Of a stretch of 40,749 nucleotides of DNA, positions 18,784 through 27,950 are shown piece after piece. The number at the start of each line of letters is the position of its first letter. Within the stretch, counting starts at the first letter, position 1. Under the pieces are notes generated by a model that ran no database searches, was not told the DNA's origin, and was given only the letters and a program-made list of their open reading frames with translations. The position numbers and the translations under genes are program-made. Source of the stretch: an uncultured Planctomycetaceae bacterium (GTDB taxonomy: Bacteria; Planctomycetota; Planctomycetia; Pirellulales; UBA1268); NCBI GenBank assembly GCA_903885565.1, contig CAISJI010000076.1, forward strand, positions 1-40,749. Direction: 5' to 3'.

Positions 18784-18848
18784 GCCCCACGTTCACTCCC
18801 CTCTGGCGACACAGCGCCGGATGAGGTGTCCTCGCTGGCAATTTCCCC

Positions 18849-20489
18849 ATGTACAAACTCCTTCTCTGTTGGCGCTATCTCCGCACCCGCTGGATCGCGC
18901 TGGCCAGCGTGATCAGCGTGACGCTCGGCGTGGCGACGATGATCGTGGTCAACGCCGTGATGGCGGGGTTTGCCCACGAGATGCAGACGCGCATCCACGG
19001 CATCCTGTCCGACATCGTGTTCGAGAGCCATTCGCTCTCCGGGTTTCAGGATCCGGCCTGGCACATGGAGGAGATTCGCCGGGCCGCAGGGGAATCGATC
19101 GAGGGGATGACGCCCACGGTGGCCGTGCCCGCGATGCTCAATTTCCAGGTGCGCGGCCAGTATGTGACCAGGCAGGTGATGCTGATCGGCATCGAGGAGG
19201 CAACGCACGCTCAGGTGAGCGATTTTGGCCGCTATCTGCAGCACCCGGCCAACCGCCAGCAGCTTTCGTTTGATTTGCGCGAGGGGGGCTACGACACCAC
19301 CGACAGCCAGGCCGAGGCGGGGGAGAGTTCGCGGCCGGCGCTGGAGGGGGCAGGCTGGCCCCACCGCCGCATGCGGGTGGCACGGGAACGGGCCTGGCGC
19401 GAGCGGCAGCAGGAGACCGAGCAGGGCGCGCTGCCGGCAGCGGCTCCATCCGAAACGGCCAGCCCGGTTCGCCCTGTCGACCATCAGGTCGATGCGGTGC
19501 TGGCAGCCACCACTCCGCCGGCCACCCCTCCGGCCGCCGATCCGGCCGCCGATCCGGCCGCCCCCGCTCCCCCGGCCGATCCGTTTCGAGCGGCGGTCCC
19601 GGAGCAGGGGCGCACGATGGATCCTGCCCGCGAGCAGTTCACCGGCATCGTGCCTGGCATCGGGCTGGCAAGCTTTCCCGATGCCAAGGGGGTGCACCGG
19701 TTTCTCTTCCTGCCGGGAGACGACGTGAAGATCACGTTTCCCACCGCCGGCACGCCTCCCAAGGTCGGCACCGACACGTTTACGGTGGTCGATTTTTACG
19801 AGAGCAAAATGAATGAATACGACTCCAACTTCGTCTTCGTGCCGATCGCGGCCCTGGAGCGGATGCGCGGCATGATCGATCCGCAGACGGGCGTGGCGAG
19901 CGTCAACTCAATCCAGATCAGGCTCAAGCCCGGGGCCAATCTCGAAGAGGTTCGCGATCGGCTGCGGCAGGTGTTTCCGGCCGAGCTGTATGCCGTTTCC
20001 ACCTGGCGCGACAAGCAGGGGCCGCTGCTCAATGCGGTCGACATGGAAATGGCAGTGCTCAACATCCTCCTGTTCATGATCATCGCCGTCGCCGGCTTCG
20101 GGATCCTGGCGATCTTCTTCATGATTGTGGTGGAGAAGACTCGCGATATCGGCATTCTCAAATCGCTCGGGGCGAGTGCCGCCGGCGTGGCGGGCATTTT
20201 TCTCGGCTATGGTCTGTTCCTCGGGCTGGTGGGGGCCGGTGCCGGGCTGGCGCTGGGGCTGGCGATCACCTGGAATATCAACCGCATCCGCGCCGCGGTC
20301 GAATGGCTGACGGGAGAGCGGGTGTTTGATCCCTCGATCTACTACTTCTTCAAGATTCCCACGATCGTCGATCCCTACACGATTTCCTGGATCATGGCCG
20401 GCGCCGTGGCGATTGCCGTGGTGGCCAGCGTGCTGCCGGCACTGCGGGCCGCCCGGCTCCATCCGGTGGAGGCGCTGCGGCATGATTGA
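18849..20489 (+). CDS. LolC/LolE-like ABC transporter permease (MacB/FtsX fold)
   Basis: The 546-residue protein has an N-terminal TM segment (about 15-40), a large extracytoplasmic domain, and three C-terminal TM segments forming the FtsX domain (from about 395, with the typical EKTRDIGILKSLGA). It ends LHPVEALRHD, a usual ending for this family. Known relatives extract lipoproteins for outer-membrane sorting or export other substrates. Residues about 148-255 are an unusual insert, highly charged at first and then Pro/Ala-rich with short PAAD repeats. Its stop overlaps the start of the ATPase gene by eight bases, so the two form one transporter. Confidence 0.9.
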   Translation: MYKLLLCWRYLRTRWIALASVISVTLGVATMIVVNAVMAGFAHEMQTRIHGILSDIVFESHSLSGFQDPAWHMEEIRRAAGESIEGMTPTVAVPAMLNFQVRGQYVTRQVMLIGIEEATHAQVSDFGRYLQHPANRQQLSFDLREGGYDTTDSQAEAGESSRPALEGAGWPHRRMRVARERAWRERQQETEQGALPAAAPSETASPVRPVDHQVDAVLAATTPPATPPAADPAADPAAPAPPADPFRAAVPEQGRTMDPAREQFTGIVPGIGLASFPDAKGVHRFLFLPGDDVKITFPTAGTPPKVGTDTFTVVDFYESKMNEYDSNFVFVPIAALERMRGMIDPQTGVASVNSIQIRLKPGANLEEVRDRLRQVFPAELYAVSTWRDKQGPLLNAVDMEMAVLNILLFMIIAVAGFGILAIFFMIVVEKTRDIGILKSLGASAAGVAGIFLGYGLFLGLVGAGAGLALGLAITWNINRIRAAVEWLTGERVFDPSIYYFFKIPTIVDPYTISWIMAGAVAIAVVASVLPALRAARLHPVEALRHD

Positions 20490-21192
20490 GCCTTCAAGCC
20501 CGCTGCTGGTGCAGGTGCGCGGAGTGCACAAGAGCTATCGCTCTGGCGACACCCAGCTCGATGTGCTGCGGGGGATCGATCTCGATCTGGAGCCCGGAGC
20601 CTTTGTGGCGATCATCGGCCAGAGTGGCTCCGGCAAGAGCACGCTTTTGCACCTGATGGGGCTGCTCGATGCGCCCGATGCCGGTGAAGTCCATCTCGCC
20701 GGTGAACGCATCGATAATCTTCCCAGTGCCCGCCGCGACAGGCTGCGCAACACCGACATCGGCATGGTTTTTCAGGCCTACCATCTCCTCCCTGAGCTCA
20801 ACGCGCTGGAAAATGTGCTGGCACCTCTGCTGGTGCGCTACAGCATGGCGGCCTGGTGGCGGGTGCGGAGCGAGGCGAAACAGCGGGCCGCAGATCTGCT
20901 GGAGCGGTTTGGCTTGGGCGGCCGGCTGCACCACAAGCCGCGGCAGCTTTCGGGGGGAGAAATGCAGCGGGTGGCGATCGCCCGGGCGCTGGTGGCGCAG
21001 CCCCGGCTGCTGTTGGCCGACGAGCCGACCGGCAATCTGGACGAGGCCAGCGGCACAGGAATCCTCGATGCGCTCTGCGAGTTGAACCGGAAAGACGGCC
21101 TTTCTATAGTGCTGGTGACCCACGACGCGGCGATTGCCAAGCGGGCCGACCGGATCGTGCGGCTGGCCGCCGGCCGCGTCGAAACCCTCTGA
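20482..21192 (+). CDS. LolD-like ABC transporter ATPase
   Basis: The 236-residue ATP-binding subunit has Walker A GQSGSGKST, signature LSGGEMQR, Walker B LLLADEPTGNLDE and switch His in VTHD, all intact. The LMGLLDAPDAG and NTDIGMVFQAYHLLPELNALENV segments match the LolD/MacB group. The ATG at 20482 lies within the end of the permease gene, and the longer open frame upstream is not used because it overlaps permease coding sequence. It pairs with the upstream permease as an inner-membrane exporter or lipoprotein-release complex. Confidence 0.94.
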   Translation: MIEPSSPLLVQVRGVHKSYRSGDTQLDVLRGIDLDLEPGAFVAIIGQSGSGKSTLLHLMGLLDAPDAGEVHLAGERIDNLPSARRDRLRNTDIGMVFQAYHLLPELNALENVLAPLLVRYSMAAWWRVRSEAKQRAADLLERFGLGGRLHHKPRQLSGGEMQRVAIARALVAQPRLLLADEPTGNLDEASGTGILDALCELNRKDGLSIVLVTHDAAIAKRADRIVRLAAGRVETL

Positions 21193-21290
21193 TCGCTCTC
21201 CCCACCACAGCCCCCACAATCAGCCCAGCCCAGCCCCGCCCGGCCGGTCCGCTCCCTGCGACTGCCGGAGTTTTCATCAAAGGATTTTCC

Positions 21291-22148
21291 ATGGCCCGTA
21301 TCGTGTTTATGAACGACAGGCTTGTGCCGGAGGATGAGGCGCGGGTGAGTGTGTTCGATCATGGCCTGCTCTATGGCGACGGCGTGTTTGAGGGAATGCG
21401 CAGCTATTCCGGCCGTGTCTTCCGGCTCGACGCCCACATCGACAGGCTCTGGGAAAGCGCGCAGGCGATCTGCCTGAAGATCCCGCTGACCAAAGAGGCG
21501 GTCGCCCAAGCCGTGAACGAGACGCTCGCCGCCAACGGCCTCACCGACGGCTATGTGCGCCTGCTGGTAACGCGCGGGGCTGGCACGCTGGGGCTCGATC
21601 CGAATCGCACTAAAAACCCGCAGGTGATCGTGATCGCCGACACGATCAGCCTCTATCCCCGTGAGCATTATGAGAAGGGCCTGCGCATCGTCACCGCGGC
21701 CACGCAGCGCACCCAGGCAGCCGCCCTCTCCCCCCGGATCAAGTCGCTCAATTACCTCAACAACATCATGGCGAAGCTGGAGGGGCTGCAGGCTGGCTGC
21801 GTCGAGGCCCTCATGCTCAACCACAAGGGGGAAGTGGCCGAGTGCACCGGCGACAATATCTTTGTGGTGCGCAAGGGTCTGCTTTTGACGCCACCTCCCG
21901 ACGCCGGCATTCTTGAGGGGATCACCCGCGGCGCGGTAATGGATCTGGCCCGTTCCGCCGGGATTGATTGCCGGGAGGCGACCCTCACCCGCCACGATCT
22001 CTACACCGCGGAGGAGTGCTTCCTCACCGGCACCGCCGCCGAGGTGATCCCGGTGGTGGAGATCGATGGCCGCTCGATCGGCACCGGCCGGCCCGGCCCG
22101 GTCACCGCCAAACTGCTCGCCGCCTTCCACGCCCTCGTCCGGCAGTAA
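21291..22148 (+). CDS. ilvE: Class IV aminotransferase, branched-chain type
   Basis: The 285-residue PLP enzyme transfers amino groups between branched-chain amino acids and 2-oxoglutarate. It shows FDHGLLYGDGVFEGMR near residue 22, the PLP lysine in RIKSLNYLNN, EALMLNHKGEVAECTGDNIF, and ILEGITRGAVMDLA. The last are strongly typical of IlvE. D-amino-acid aminotransferase and ADC lyase belong to the same fold, but the sequence pattern fits IlvE best. An AAAGGA ribosome site lies at 21280-21285. It is downstream of the ABC pair by 98 bases and ends convergently toward the second composite repeat. Confidence 0.9.
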   Translation: MARIVFMNDRLVPEDEARVSVFDHGLLYGDGVFEGMRSYSGRVFRLDAHIDRLWESAQAICLKIPLTKEAVAQAVNETLAANGLTDGYVRLLVTRGAGTLGLDPNRTKNPQVIVIADTISLYPREHYEKGLRIVTAATQRTQAAALSPRIKSLNYLNNIMAKLEGLQAGCVEALMLNHKGEVAECTGDNIFVVRKGLLLTPPPDAGILEGITRGAVMDLARSAGIDCREATLTRHDLYTAEECFLTGTAAEVIPVVEIDGRSIGTGRPGPVTAKLLAAFHALVRQ

Positions 22149-22251
22149 GGCTCTTGGCTCTACTCAAGCAGATTCACCTTCCGTCTTTCCTGATCGATGT
22201 TCGGGGAGGGCCCCCCCGGACCTAGAGCGAGTACGTCTTCCGGAACGCCCC

Positions 22252-22635
22252 CGGCTGCGGGACGGCAAAAGTCTCGTCACTTGGGCCGCAGCGGCCCTGC
22301 GTTCCTCGAGCGTTCGCCGACCCCTCCGCCTCCGTCGCCCCTCCTAATCCCTGATCCCTGCGCGATGTTCGGGGAGGGGGTGCCCGTGCCCCAGGAGCCG
22401 GCGTAGGCGGCCAGCGGAGCCATGGAAGGCGAAGCGCAGCCGACTTTCGAGAGAGCGAAAGGCCCTGGAGGGCCGCAGCGAACGGCAGGCGTCGGGGCAT
22501 GGGCAGCCCCGGACCTAGAGTGACTTTGACTTCCGTGGCGCTTCGGCTGCGGGACGGCAAAAGTTTCGTCGCTTGGTCCGCAGCGGCCCTGCGCTCCTCA
22601 AGCGTTCGCCGACCCCTCCGCCTCCGTCACCCGAT
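22252..22635. repeat. Composite intergenic repeat A-B-A, locus 2
   Basis: The left arm is 22252-22340, the core 22377-22510 and the right arm 22544-22635. It is the same order and orientation as at 4153-4519 and again lies between convergent genes (ilvE and the DUF1080 gene). The arms here carry about 16 extra bases not present in locus 1. Because of that insert each arm can form a nested hairpin: GCTGCGG with CCGCAGC (22254-22260/22286-22292 and 22546-22552/22578-22584), enclosing GACG/CGTC. A short sequence, CCCGGACCTAGAG, precedes each arm. Confidence 0.85.
22377..22510 (+). repeat. B core of repeat locus 2, structured element
   Basis: TGCCCGTGCCCC (22381-22392) pairs with GGGGCATGGGCA (22494-22505), and after a one-base bulge GGGG (22377-22380) pairs with CCCC (22507-22510). 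CTTTCG/CGAAAG (22444-22449/22456-22461) and GGCCC/GGGCC (22461-22465/22470-22474) repeat the hairpins of locus 1. The second loop is one base longer here. Confidence 0.75.
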
Positions 22636-22681
22636 CTCTTTACTGAGTCATCGCTCCAGCGCCCCCGGCTGCGCTCTCGAT

Positions 22682-23407
22682 CTACTTTGCATCGAGCGGG
22701 CGGATCTTGATGTTGCGAAACGACACCAGATCGCCGTGGTCTTGCAGCGTGAGGTGCCCCTTGGTTGCCTTGCCGAAGGCGGGCATGGCCGAAAACTTGC
22801 TCTTGGCGACGCGCTCGTCCCAGTCGGGGCTCCCCTTCACAAACGAGTAATACTTCACGCCATTCATGGAGGTCTCACAGGCGGCGGGGGTGATCAGCAC
22901 GCGGAGCGTGTTCCACTCGCCGGCCGGCTTGGTGGCATCCGCCTCCTTGCTGGCATCGCCCTCAGGCTTGTAGAGCTGGTAGAGCCAGCCGGCCTTTTGC
23001 GGATCGCGGCCGGCGAGATTGTCCTGAATCTGGATCTCCGGCCCCGAGTGCCAAGGCTTCGGATTCTCTTCGGTGACATGAAACATCAGCCCGCTGTTGC
23101 CGCCGGGAGAGATCTTATAGTCGAGGATCACCTCAAACGCGCCAAACTCTTCGGCGGTGATGATGTCGCCCGCTCCCTTTTCCACCCGGCGCAGTTCCCC
23201 ATCGACCACCTGCCAGCCGGGGCTGACACCTTCCTTCTGAAAGTTTCTCCAGCCGGCGGTGCTCGTGCCGTCGAAGAGCAGTTTCCAGCCTTCCTGCACC
23301 TCGGTTGCAGAGAGCGTGTTGGGGGGCGCTTCGGCCAGCAGATGCGCCGCGGGCACCAGGCAGAGAACCAGAGAGAAAAGCAGTGGGCAGGAAAGACGCG
23401 CGTGCAT
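22682..23407 (-). CDS. Secreted DUF1080 (3-keto-disaccharide hydrolase) protein
   Basis: The 241-residue protein has a signal peptide of about 26 residues (hydrophobic core CPLLFSLVLCLVP, then AEA). A single DUF1080 concanavalin-like domain follows: GWKLLFDGTSTAGWRNF, WQVVDGELRR, FEVILDYKISPGGNSGLMFHV, GPEIQIQDN and LVSFRNIKIRPL. Members include 3-keto-glucoside hydrolases, and they are very numerous in planctomycetes. The ATG at 23407 with GGAG upstream directly precedes the signal peptide, so a longer frame to 23497 is rejected. It is divergent from an MCP gene. Confidence 0.9.
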   Translation of the reverse strand: MHARLSCPLLFSLVLCLVPAAHLLAEAPPNTLSATEVQEGWKLLFDGTSTAGWRNFQKEGVSPGWQVVDGELRRVEKGAGDIITAEEFGAFEVILDYKISPGGNSGLMFHVTEENPKPWHSGPEIQIQDNLAGRDPQKAGWLYQLYKPEGDASKEADATKPAGEWNTLRVLITPAACETSMNGVKYYSFVKGSPDWDERVAKSKFSAMPAFGKATKGHLTLQDHGDLVSFRNIKIRPLDAK

Positions 23408-23669
23408 CAGAACATCTCCACAGAATGGGCAGGAAAGATCGGCCGGCAGGGAACACCCCGCTGGAATTGTAAGGCAGATTCGGCTTGGCTGCAGCAAAAC
23501 GGCACCTCGCCCGGCGGCGTGTTAACGGGTCAAAACAGGAGCTGCGGGGGTTTTTCTCCGCCGCATTCGCAATCGGCCGGATCCCAGAGCATGATGCCGG
23601 TTTATGGCCGGGGCGGCCTGCGGTAGCCAGATTGTGGTCTGGGTTGAAGCCGGACCGGGAGAGGTGTCA

Positions 23670-25229
23670 ATGAACCTGAACGGAAAACTCGGGCGCTCGG
23701 CCATCGCGGCCCTTGCCGGCGCTTTGCTGGTGCTCTGTGTCATTGGCCTGCTCACCGGCATCATGCTGGCCAATCAAACGCGGATCGTCGAGTCGCAGCA
23801 GCGGCGGTATGAGTCCTATCTGCTGGCCGACCAACTGCGGCAGAGTTCTGACGATCTCACCCGATTGGCCAGAACCTATGTGGTGACTGGCGACGAAAAA
23901 TACCAGCAGCAGTATTTTGCGATCCTCGACATCCGCAACGGCAAGCGTCCCCGGCCCCAGCAGTATGAACGGATCTACTGGGATTTCATGGCCGTGGATG
24001 GCGTGAAGCCACGCCCCGACGGAAGTGTCGAAGCGCTTCACGATCTGATGCTGGCACAGGGGTTCACGGAGGCGGAATTTGCCAAGCTCCGCGAATCGCA
24101 GGCCAACTCTGATCAGTTGGTGGGCATGGAAACCGTGGCGATGAATGCCGTGCAGGGAAGGTTCAGTGACGGGGAGGGGGGCTTCACACGCCGGGGCGCC
24201 CCCGATCTGGAAATGGCCCGCGCGCTCTTGCACAGCCCCGATTACCACCGGGAAAAACTCCGGATCATGAAGCCGATCGATGACTTCTTCGAACTCATGA
24301 CGAGCCGCACCGCCGCCGAGGTAGAGCGGTGTGTCGAGCGCAGCGTTGTGCTGTTTTACCTGCTTCTCACGCTGGTGGGGCTGGCCATGCTGGGGGTGGT
24401 ATGGATGGGGATGAAAATGTTTGGCGGTGTGATTGCACCGCTGGCTCAGGCGGCTGGCCATCTGGCGGACGCGGGGCTGCAACTGGAATCGGTCTCTTCC
24501 CAGTTGGCGGTGTCGAGTAAGTCGTTGGCCGACAGCACGGTGGAGCAGTCATCCGCGCTGCAGGAGACCTCGGCGAGTCTGGAGGAGATTTCCGCCATGA
24601 CACGGCAAAATGCCCACAGCGCCCGGGAGGTCGACGATCTGTCGCGCGAGGCAAATCAGGCGGTGGGGGAGGCGGCCGGATCGATGCGGGCACTCACGGC
24701 CTCGATGGAAGAAATCTCCCGCGTCAGCACCAACACTTCCAAAATCGTCAAATCAATCGACGAGATCGCCTTCCAAACGAATCTGCTGGCGCTGAACGCG
24801 GCCGTGGAGGCCGCCCGGGCGGGTACGGCGGGGGAGGGTTTTGCCGTTGTCGCCAACGAGGTGCGGAGTCTGGCGATGCGGGCTGCCGAGGCAGCCAAGG
24901 CAACCGATCTTCAAATCGATGCGATCGTCTCCACGGTGCAGGATGGAGCCAGACTGGCGGATAAAACCCGGGCCAATGCCGCCAAGGTGGCAGAACGCGT
25001 CGGCCAAATCGGCGGGCTGGTATCGCGGATCATGCGGGCCTCGCAGGAGCAGTCGGAGGCGATCGGGCAGGTCAATCGCCGCGTGGCTGCGCTCGATCAC
25101 GAGGTGCAACTCAACGCCGCCAATGCCGAGCGCTCGGCAGCCATGACGGAGGAACTCAACCTGCAGGCCGATCGGGTCAACGACAGCATGGACGAATTGG
25201 CCGCTTTGGCGGGCCGATCTGGGGCCTGA
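23670..25229 (+). CDS. Methyl-accepting chemotaxis protein
   Basis: The 519-residue chemoreceptor has TM1 at about 11-34, an extracytoplasmic helical sensor to about 225 ([23 protein letters not shown] resembles four-helix-bundle sensors), and TM2 at about 226-250. The cytoplasmic coiled coil has its tip near 365-400 ([20 protein letters not shown]). No obvious HAMP domain or C-terminal CheR tether is seen. GGAGAGGTG precedes the ATG; an in-frame ATG at 23604 is less likely. It lies 11 kb from the che operon, alone, and probably feeds the same or another array. Confidence 0.93.
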   Translation: MNLNGKLGRSAIAALAGALLVLCVIGLLTGIMLANQTRIVESQQRRYESYLLADQLRQSSDDLTRLARTYVVTGDEKYQQQYFAILDIRNGKRPRPQQYERIYWDFMAVDGVKPRPDGSVEALHDLMLAQGFTEAEFAKLRESQANSDQLVGMETVAMNAVQGRFSDGEGGFTRRGAPDLEMARALLHSPDYHREKLRIMKPIDDFFELMTSRTAAEVERCVERSVVLFYLLLTLVGLAMLGVVWMGMKMFGGVIAPLAQAAGHLADAGLQLESVSSQLAVSSKSLADSTVEQSSALQETSASLEEISAMTRQNAHSAREVDDLSREANQAVGEAAGSMRALTASMEEISRVSTNTSKIVKSIDEIAFQTNLLALNAAVEAARAGTAGEGFAVVANEVRSLAMRAAEAAKATDLQIDAIVSTVQDGARLADKTRANAAKVAERVGQIGGLVSRIMRASQEQSEAIGQVNRRVAALDHEVQLNAANAERSAAMTEELNLQADRVNDSMDELAALAGRSGA

Positions 25230-25355
25230 TCGTGTCTGCCGTCCCCGGTGCCAAGCCTCCCGGGAGTGTTCTGCCGTCGCGAGTGGTCTGCGCTGGCGAT
25301 CTTGGACGGGCAGGATGACAGGGATGACCGTTTCCGATCCTCGTTTGTGCCCAAC

Positions 25356-26171
25356 TCACGGGGCGGGCGTTTCACCCAGCAGTTTTGCCAGCGTCGGCTC
25401 AATGGCACTCGCCCACGCCTCGGCTCCCTTCGTGTTGGGATGGAGCAAGTCAGGCATCAGGTCGGTGTCGATGGTGCCGTCGGGACGCAGAAACACGCCC
25501 CCCACGTCGAGCCAGAAAATCTGCTTCCCGTCGGCGAGTTGCTCTGTCAATGCGCCCGCCTGCCGGCAGGTTTCCACGCAGGTCGGACTGCTATGAAACA
25601 CCCGCTCAGCAAACCCCTGCTCCCCGTCGCCGCCACGGGGGAAGATCCGCAGGATGAGAATCTTGGTGGTGGGATGGCGGGTGCGAATCAGTTCGACGAT
25701 CGCCCTGGTGCCGGCGAGGATCTGTGCGGGGGTGTGCACGCGGGGAAAGTTGCGGTCATCGGCGTTGTTGGTGCCGATCAGGAGCACGGCCACCTTGGGG
25801 GAAGAAGCGAAGTCGAGTTCGCCATGGAGCAGGTTCCAGAGAATGTTCTCGGTACGAAACCCGTTGTGGCCGAGATTGATCCCTTTTCGCGGAGCCCAGT
25901 GGCGGTCCCAGACGGCGCGCAGCGGATCGTAGATCGTGCCGGGCATCTCGCCGACGGAGTGCGTGATTGAGTCGCCGATCAGCACGAGGTCGTACTGCCC
26001 GGCCTTCACCTGCGCCACCTTCTCGGCATGCCTGGGGGAGGGATTTTCTGCTGGGAAGTCGGCATCGCCGGCGACCGGTGCCGCGCCCGCGGCGCCGATC
26101 CAGCCCCCCGCGCCCAGCAGGAAACAGACGGCCAGATCACGGAGCACTCGAGCACTGTGCGGGGTGAGCAT
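25356..26171 (-). CDS. Secreted SGNH/GDSL hydrolase
   Basis: The 271-residue protein has a signal peptide of about 30 residues. The SGNH blocks are present: YDLVLIGDSITHSVG (nucleophile Ser), GINLGHNGFRTENILW (oxyanion Gly), VAVLLIGTNNADD (Asn) and PDLLHPNTKGAEAW (catalytic Asp and His). Related proteins are esterases or acetylhydrolases acting on carbohydrate or lipid acyl groups. The ATG at 26171 is chosen because it starts the signal peptide; the longer frame to 26402 is Arg/Ser-rich and implausible. It is convergent with the MCP gene. Confidence 0.88.
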   Translation of the reverse strand: MLTPHSARVLRDLAVCFLLGAGGWIGAAGAAPVAGDADFPAENPSPRHAEKVAQVKAGQYDLVLIGDSITHSVGEMPGTIYDPLRAVWDRHWAPRKGINLGHNGFRTENILWNLLHGELDFASSPKVAVLLIGTNNADDRNFPRVHTPAQILAGTRAIVELIRTRHPTTKILILRIFPRGGDGEQGFAERVFHSSPTCVETCRQAGALTEQLADGKQIFWLDVGGVFLRPDGTIDTDLMPDLLHPNTKGAEAWASAIEPTLAKLLGETPAP

Positions 26172-26355
26172 GAAGACTCTCGCAAGGGAAGTGATGAACC
26201 GGGTTCTCTGCCGGGGCTGGTATCTATTTCTAGTGTAGTTTCGGCTGGGTGAGTCTGGGGCCCGCGGATGCTGGCCGACGACCACAGCAGAAGTTCCACC
26301 GCTATTCGAGCGTCGCCAAGAGGTCCTGCACCTTCTGGCCGATGGGGGCGGGCAT

Positions 26356-27423
26356 TCAACGAGCCGAGTACCGCAGACGCTTGCCGACGACAAGGATCGC
26401 AAGCCACACCGTCACAATGGCTGTGAGGACGAGGAGGGCGATGCGGCGGTAGTCTCGCTCGGCGCTGGCCAGCGGAGCGTAGATATATCCTATTGGCTGG
26501 ATGACTGAGCCATCCCAGATACCCAATTTCGATACGATTGGGTCGGAGCCGCTGAGCGAGACGACAGTCCGCCCTGCCGGTGGGTTCATCCCGGCCAACG
26601 TAAACAGTTCAGGCGAAAGACTGACGTTCAACTGGGCGTCAATGACACGCACGTTTTCCGAACAGGTGATGATATCGCCTTCATGTCGCGTGTAGGCAAC
26701 CTCGCGCGGAAACCAGACTGGCCCTTCTCCAAAAGCGGCAAGCTTGGAAACCGCTTCGTCGGAGATGTTTCCCACCGACTCTTTGAATCGGGAACCAATG
26801 CGCTCGACGGCATACCCCTTGCCGGGAATCACGACATACTCTCGGATTGTGTTGTCCGATTCATGCCGGACGGTCACTCCCTGCGGGGATTCTTCGACTC
26901 CGTGTTGGGAGGCATTCGCGGCACCAATACAATCTCCTAGCGCGTAGTGCATCGAAGCCGTGGTGATGTCGAGCGGCACCATCCCCAAGAGCCGAGGGTC
27001 GATCGGGCATTCCACAAGCGATGCTTTGTTGCCGTCGGCGCGGAACTCCTCAACCTCAATTACGTAGGCGCCTCCGTCCCGCGGGGTGCGGTTGTCAATT
27101 CGGAACAGCTGCTGGCCGGTCAGCGTCACCGAGCACGATACCTGACCATCCGGCGGGACCCCCCGGATTTCATCCCCCTTGCCGCTGGTGAAATCGCATC
27201 GCAATCGAGGACCATCAAACCAAGTTTCGCAACGGCGAGAATACGGCTGTCCATCCGATTCTCCATCGATCTGTAGCGTCACATGGCCGCTGCGAATCTG
27301 AGAGCGATATTCGATCGCAAGCCTGTCGATCTCCGCAGCGGTGTCGCTCGCCAGCGACACGCAGCCCAAGGCTCCGGCAAACAGCAGGGCCGTGAAGAAC
27401 GAATTCATCAGGTGGCGGCACAT
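26356..27423 (-). CDS. Exported protein of unknown function with C-terminal membrane anchor
   Basis: This 355-residue protein is not recognised. The N-terminus has a signal-like hydrophobic stretch (MNSFFTALLFAGALGCVSLA); a GC motif inside it could be a lipobox, but the fit is imperfect. A beta-rich middle follows (HVTLQIDGESDGQPY, ETWFDGPRLRCDF), loosely like the LolA/LppX-type fold. One TM helix lies near the C-terminus (IALLVLTAIVTVWLAILVVGKRL) with a basic tail, so most of the protein would be extracytoplasmic. GAGGTGA precedes the ATG at 27423. The gene appears less GC-rich than its neighbours. Confidence 0.7.
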   Translation of the reverse strand: MCRHLMNSFFTALLFAGALGCVSLASDTAAEIDRLAIEYRSQIRSGHVTLQIDGESDGQPYSRRCETWFDGPRLRCDFTSGKGDEIRGVPPDGQVSCSVTLTGQQLFRIDNRTPRDGGAYVIEVEEFRADGNKASLVECPIDPRLLGMVPLDITTASMHYALGDCIGAANASQHGVEESPQGVTVRHESDNTIREYVVIPGKGYAVERIGSRFKESVGNISDEAVSKLAAFGEGPVWFPREVAYTRHEGDIITCSENVRVIDAQLNVSLSPELFTLAGMNPPAGRTVVSLSGSDPIVSKLGIWDGSVIQPIGYIYAPLASAERDYRRIALLVLTAIVTVWLAILVVGKRLRYSAR

Positions 27424-27557
27424 CGCGATCACCTCGCAGTGAAGGGCGTGAACCTGAAAAACGATTCGGGTCGACAATTCATAATACTGTGGCAGACCAA
27501 ATGGTCATGAAAAGGGGCAGAGCTGATTTTTCCCAAAGACAGCTGGAAAAAGCGGAC

Positions 27558-27950
27558 TTACTCCTCGAGCGTCGACAGCAGTTCCTTTACCTTCTGGCCG
27601 ATCAGATCGCGCACCTCCCGAAACTGCTCCGGCGTCATCTCCCGCGGATCGGGGATCTTCCAGTCGACTCTTTTCTCAGCCAGCACCAGCGGGCATTCGT
27701 CGCCGCAGCCCATCGTCACGGCCACGTCGATCTTCTGGCCATTGAAGGCTTCGAGCCCTTTCGAGGCGTGCGTCGTGAGGTCGTAGCCGAGTTCCTGCAT
27801 CGCCGCCACCGCCTTGGGGTTTACCCGGCCTGAGGGACGCGAGCCGGAACTGGCCGCCTCGATCCTGTCGCCGCCGAACATCCGGGCGAAGGCCTCGGCC
27901 ATCTGGCTGCGGTTGGAATTCTCCACGCACACAAAGAGCACTTTCTTCAT
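27558..27950 (-). CDS. arsC: Arsenate reductase, low-molecular-weight phosphatase (thioredoxin-linked) type
   Basis: The 130-residue enzyme reduces arsenate to arsenite. The P-loop CVENSNRS with Cys8 and Arg14 is intact, and the redox Cys pair appears in TMGCGDECP, a hallmark of the thioredoxin-coupled ArsC type. The product is distinct from plain tyrosine phosphatases, which lack the second motif. GGAG lies about nine bases upstream. Its ATG overlaps the stop of the aquaporin gene (ATGA at 27950-27947), so the two are translationally coupled. No arsR, arsB or acr3 is visible in the window. Confidence 0.92.
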   Translation of the reverse strand: MKKVLFVCVENSNRSQMAEAFARMFGGDRIEAASSGSRPSGRVNPKAVAAMQELGYDLTTHASKGLEAFNGQKIDVAVTMGCGDECPLVLAEKRVDWKIPDPREMTPEQFREVRDLIGQKVKELLSTLEE

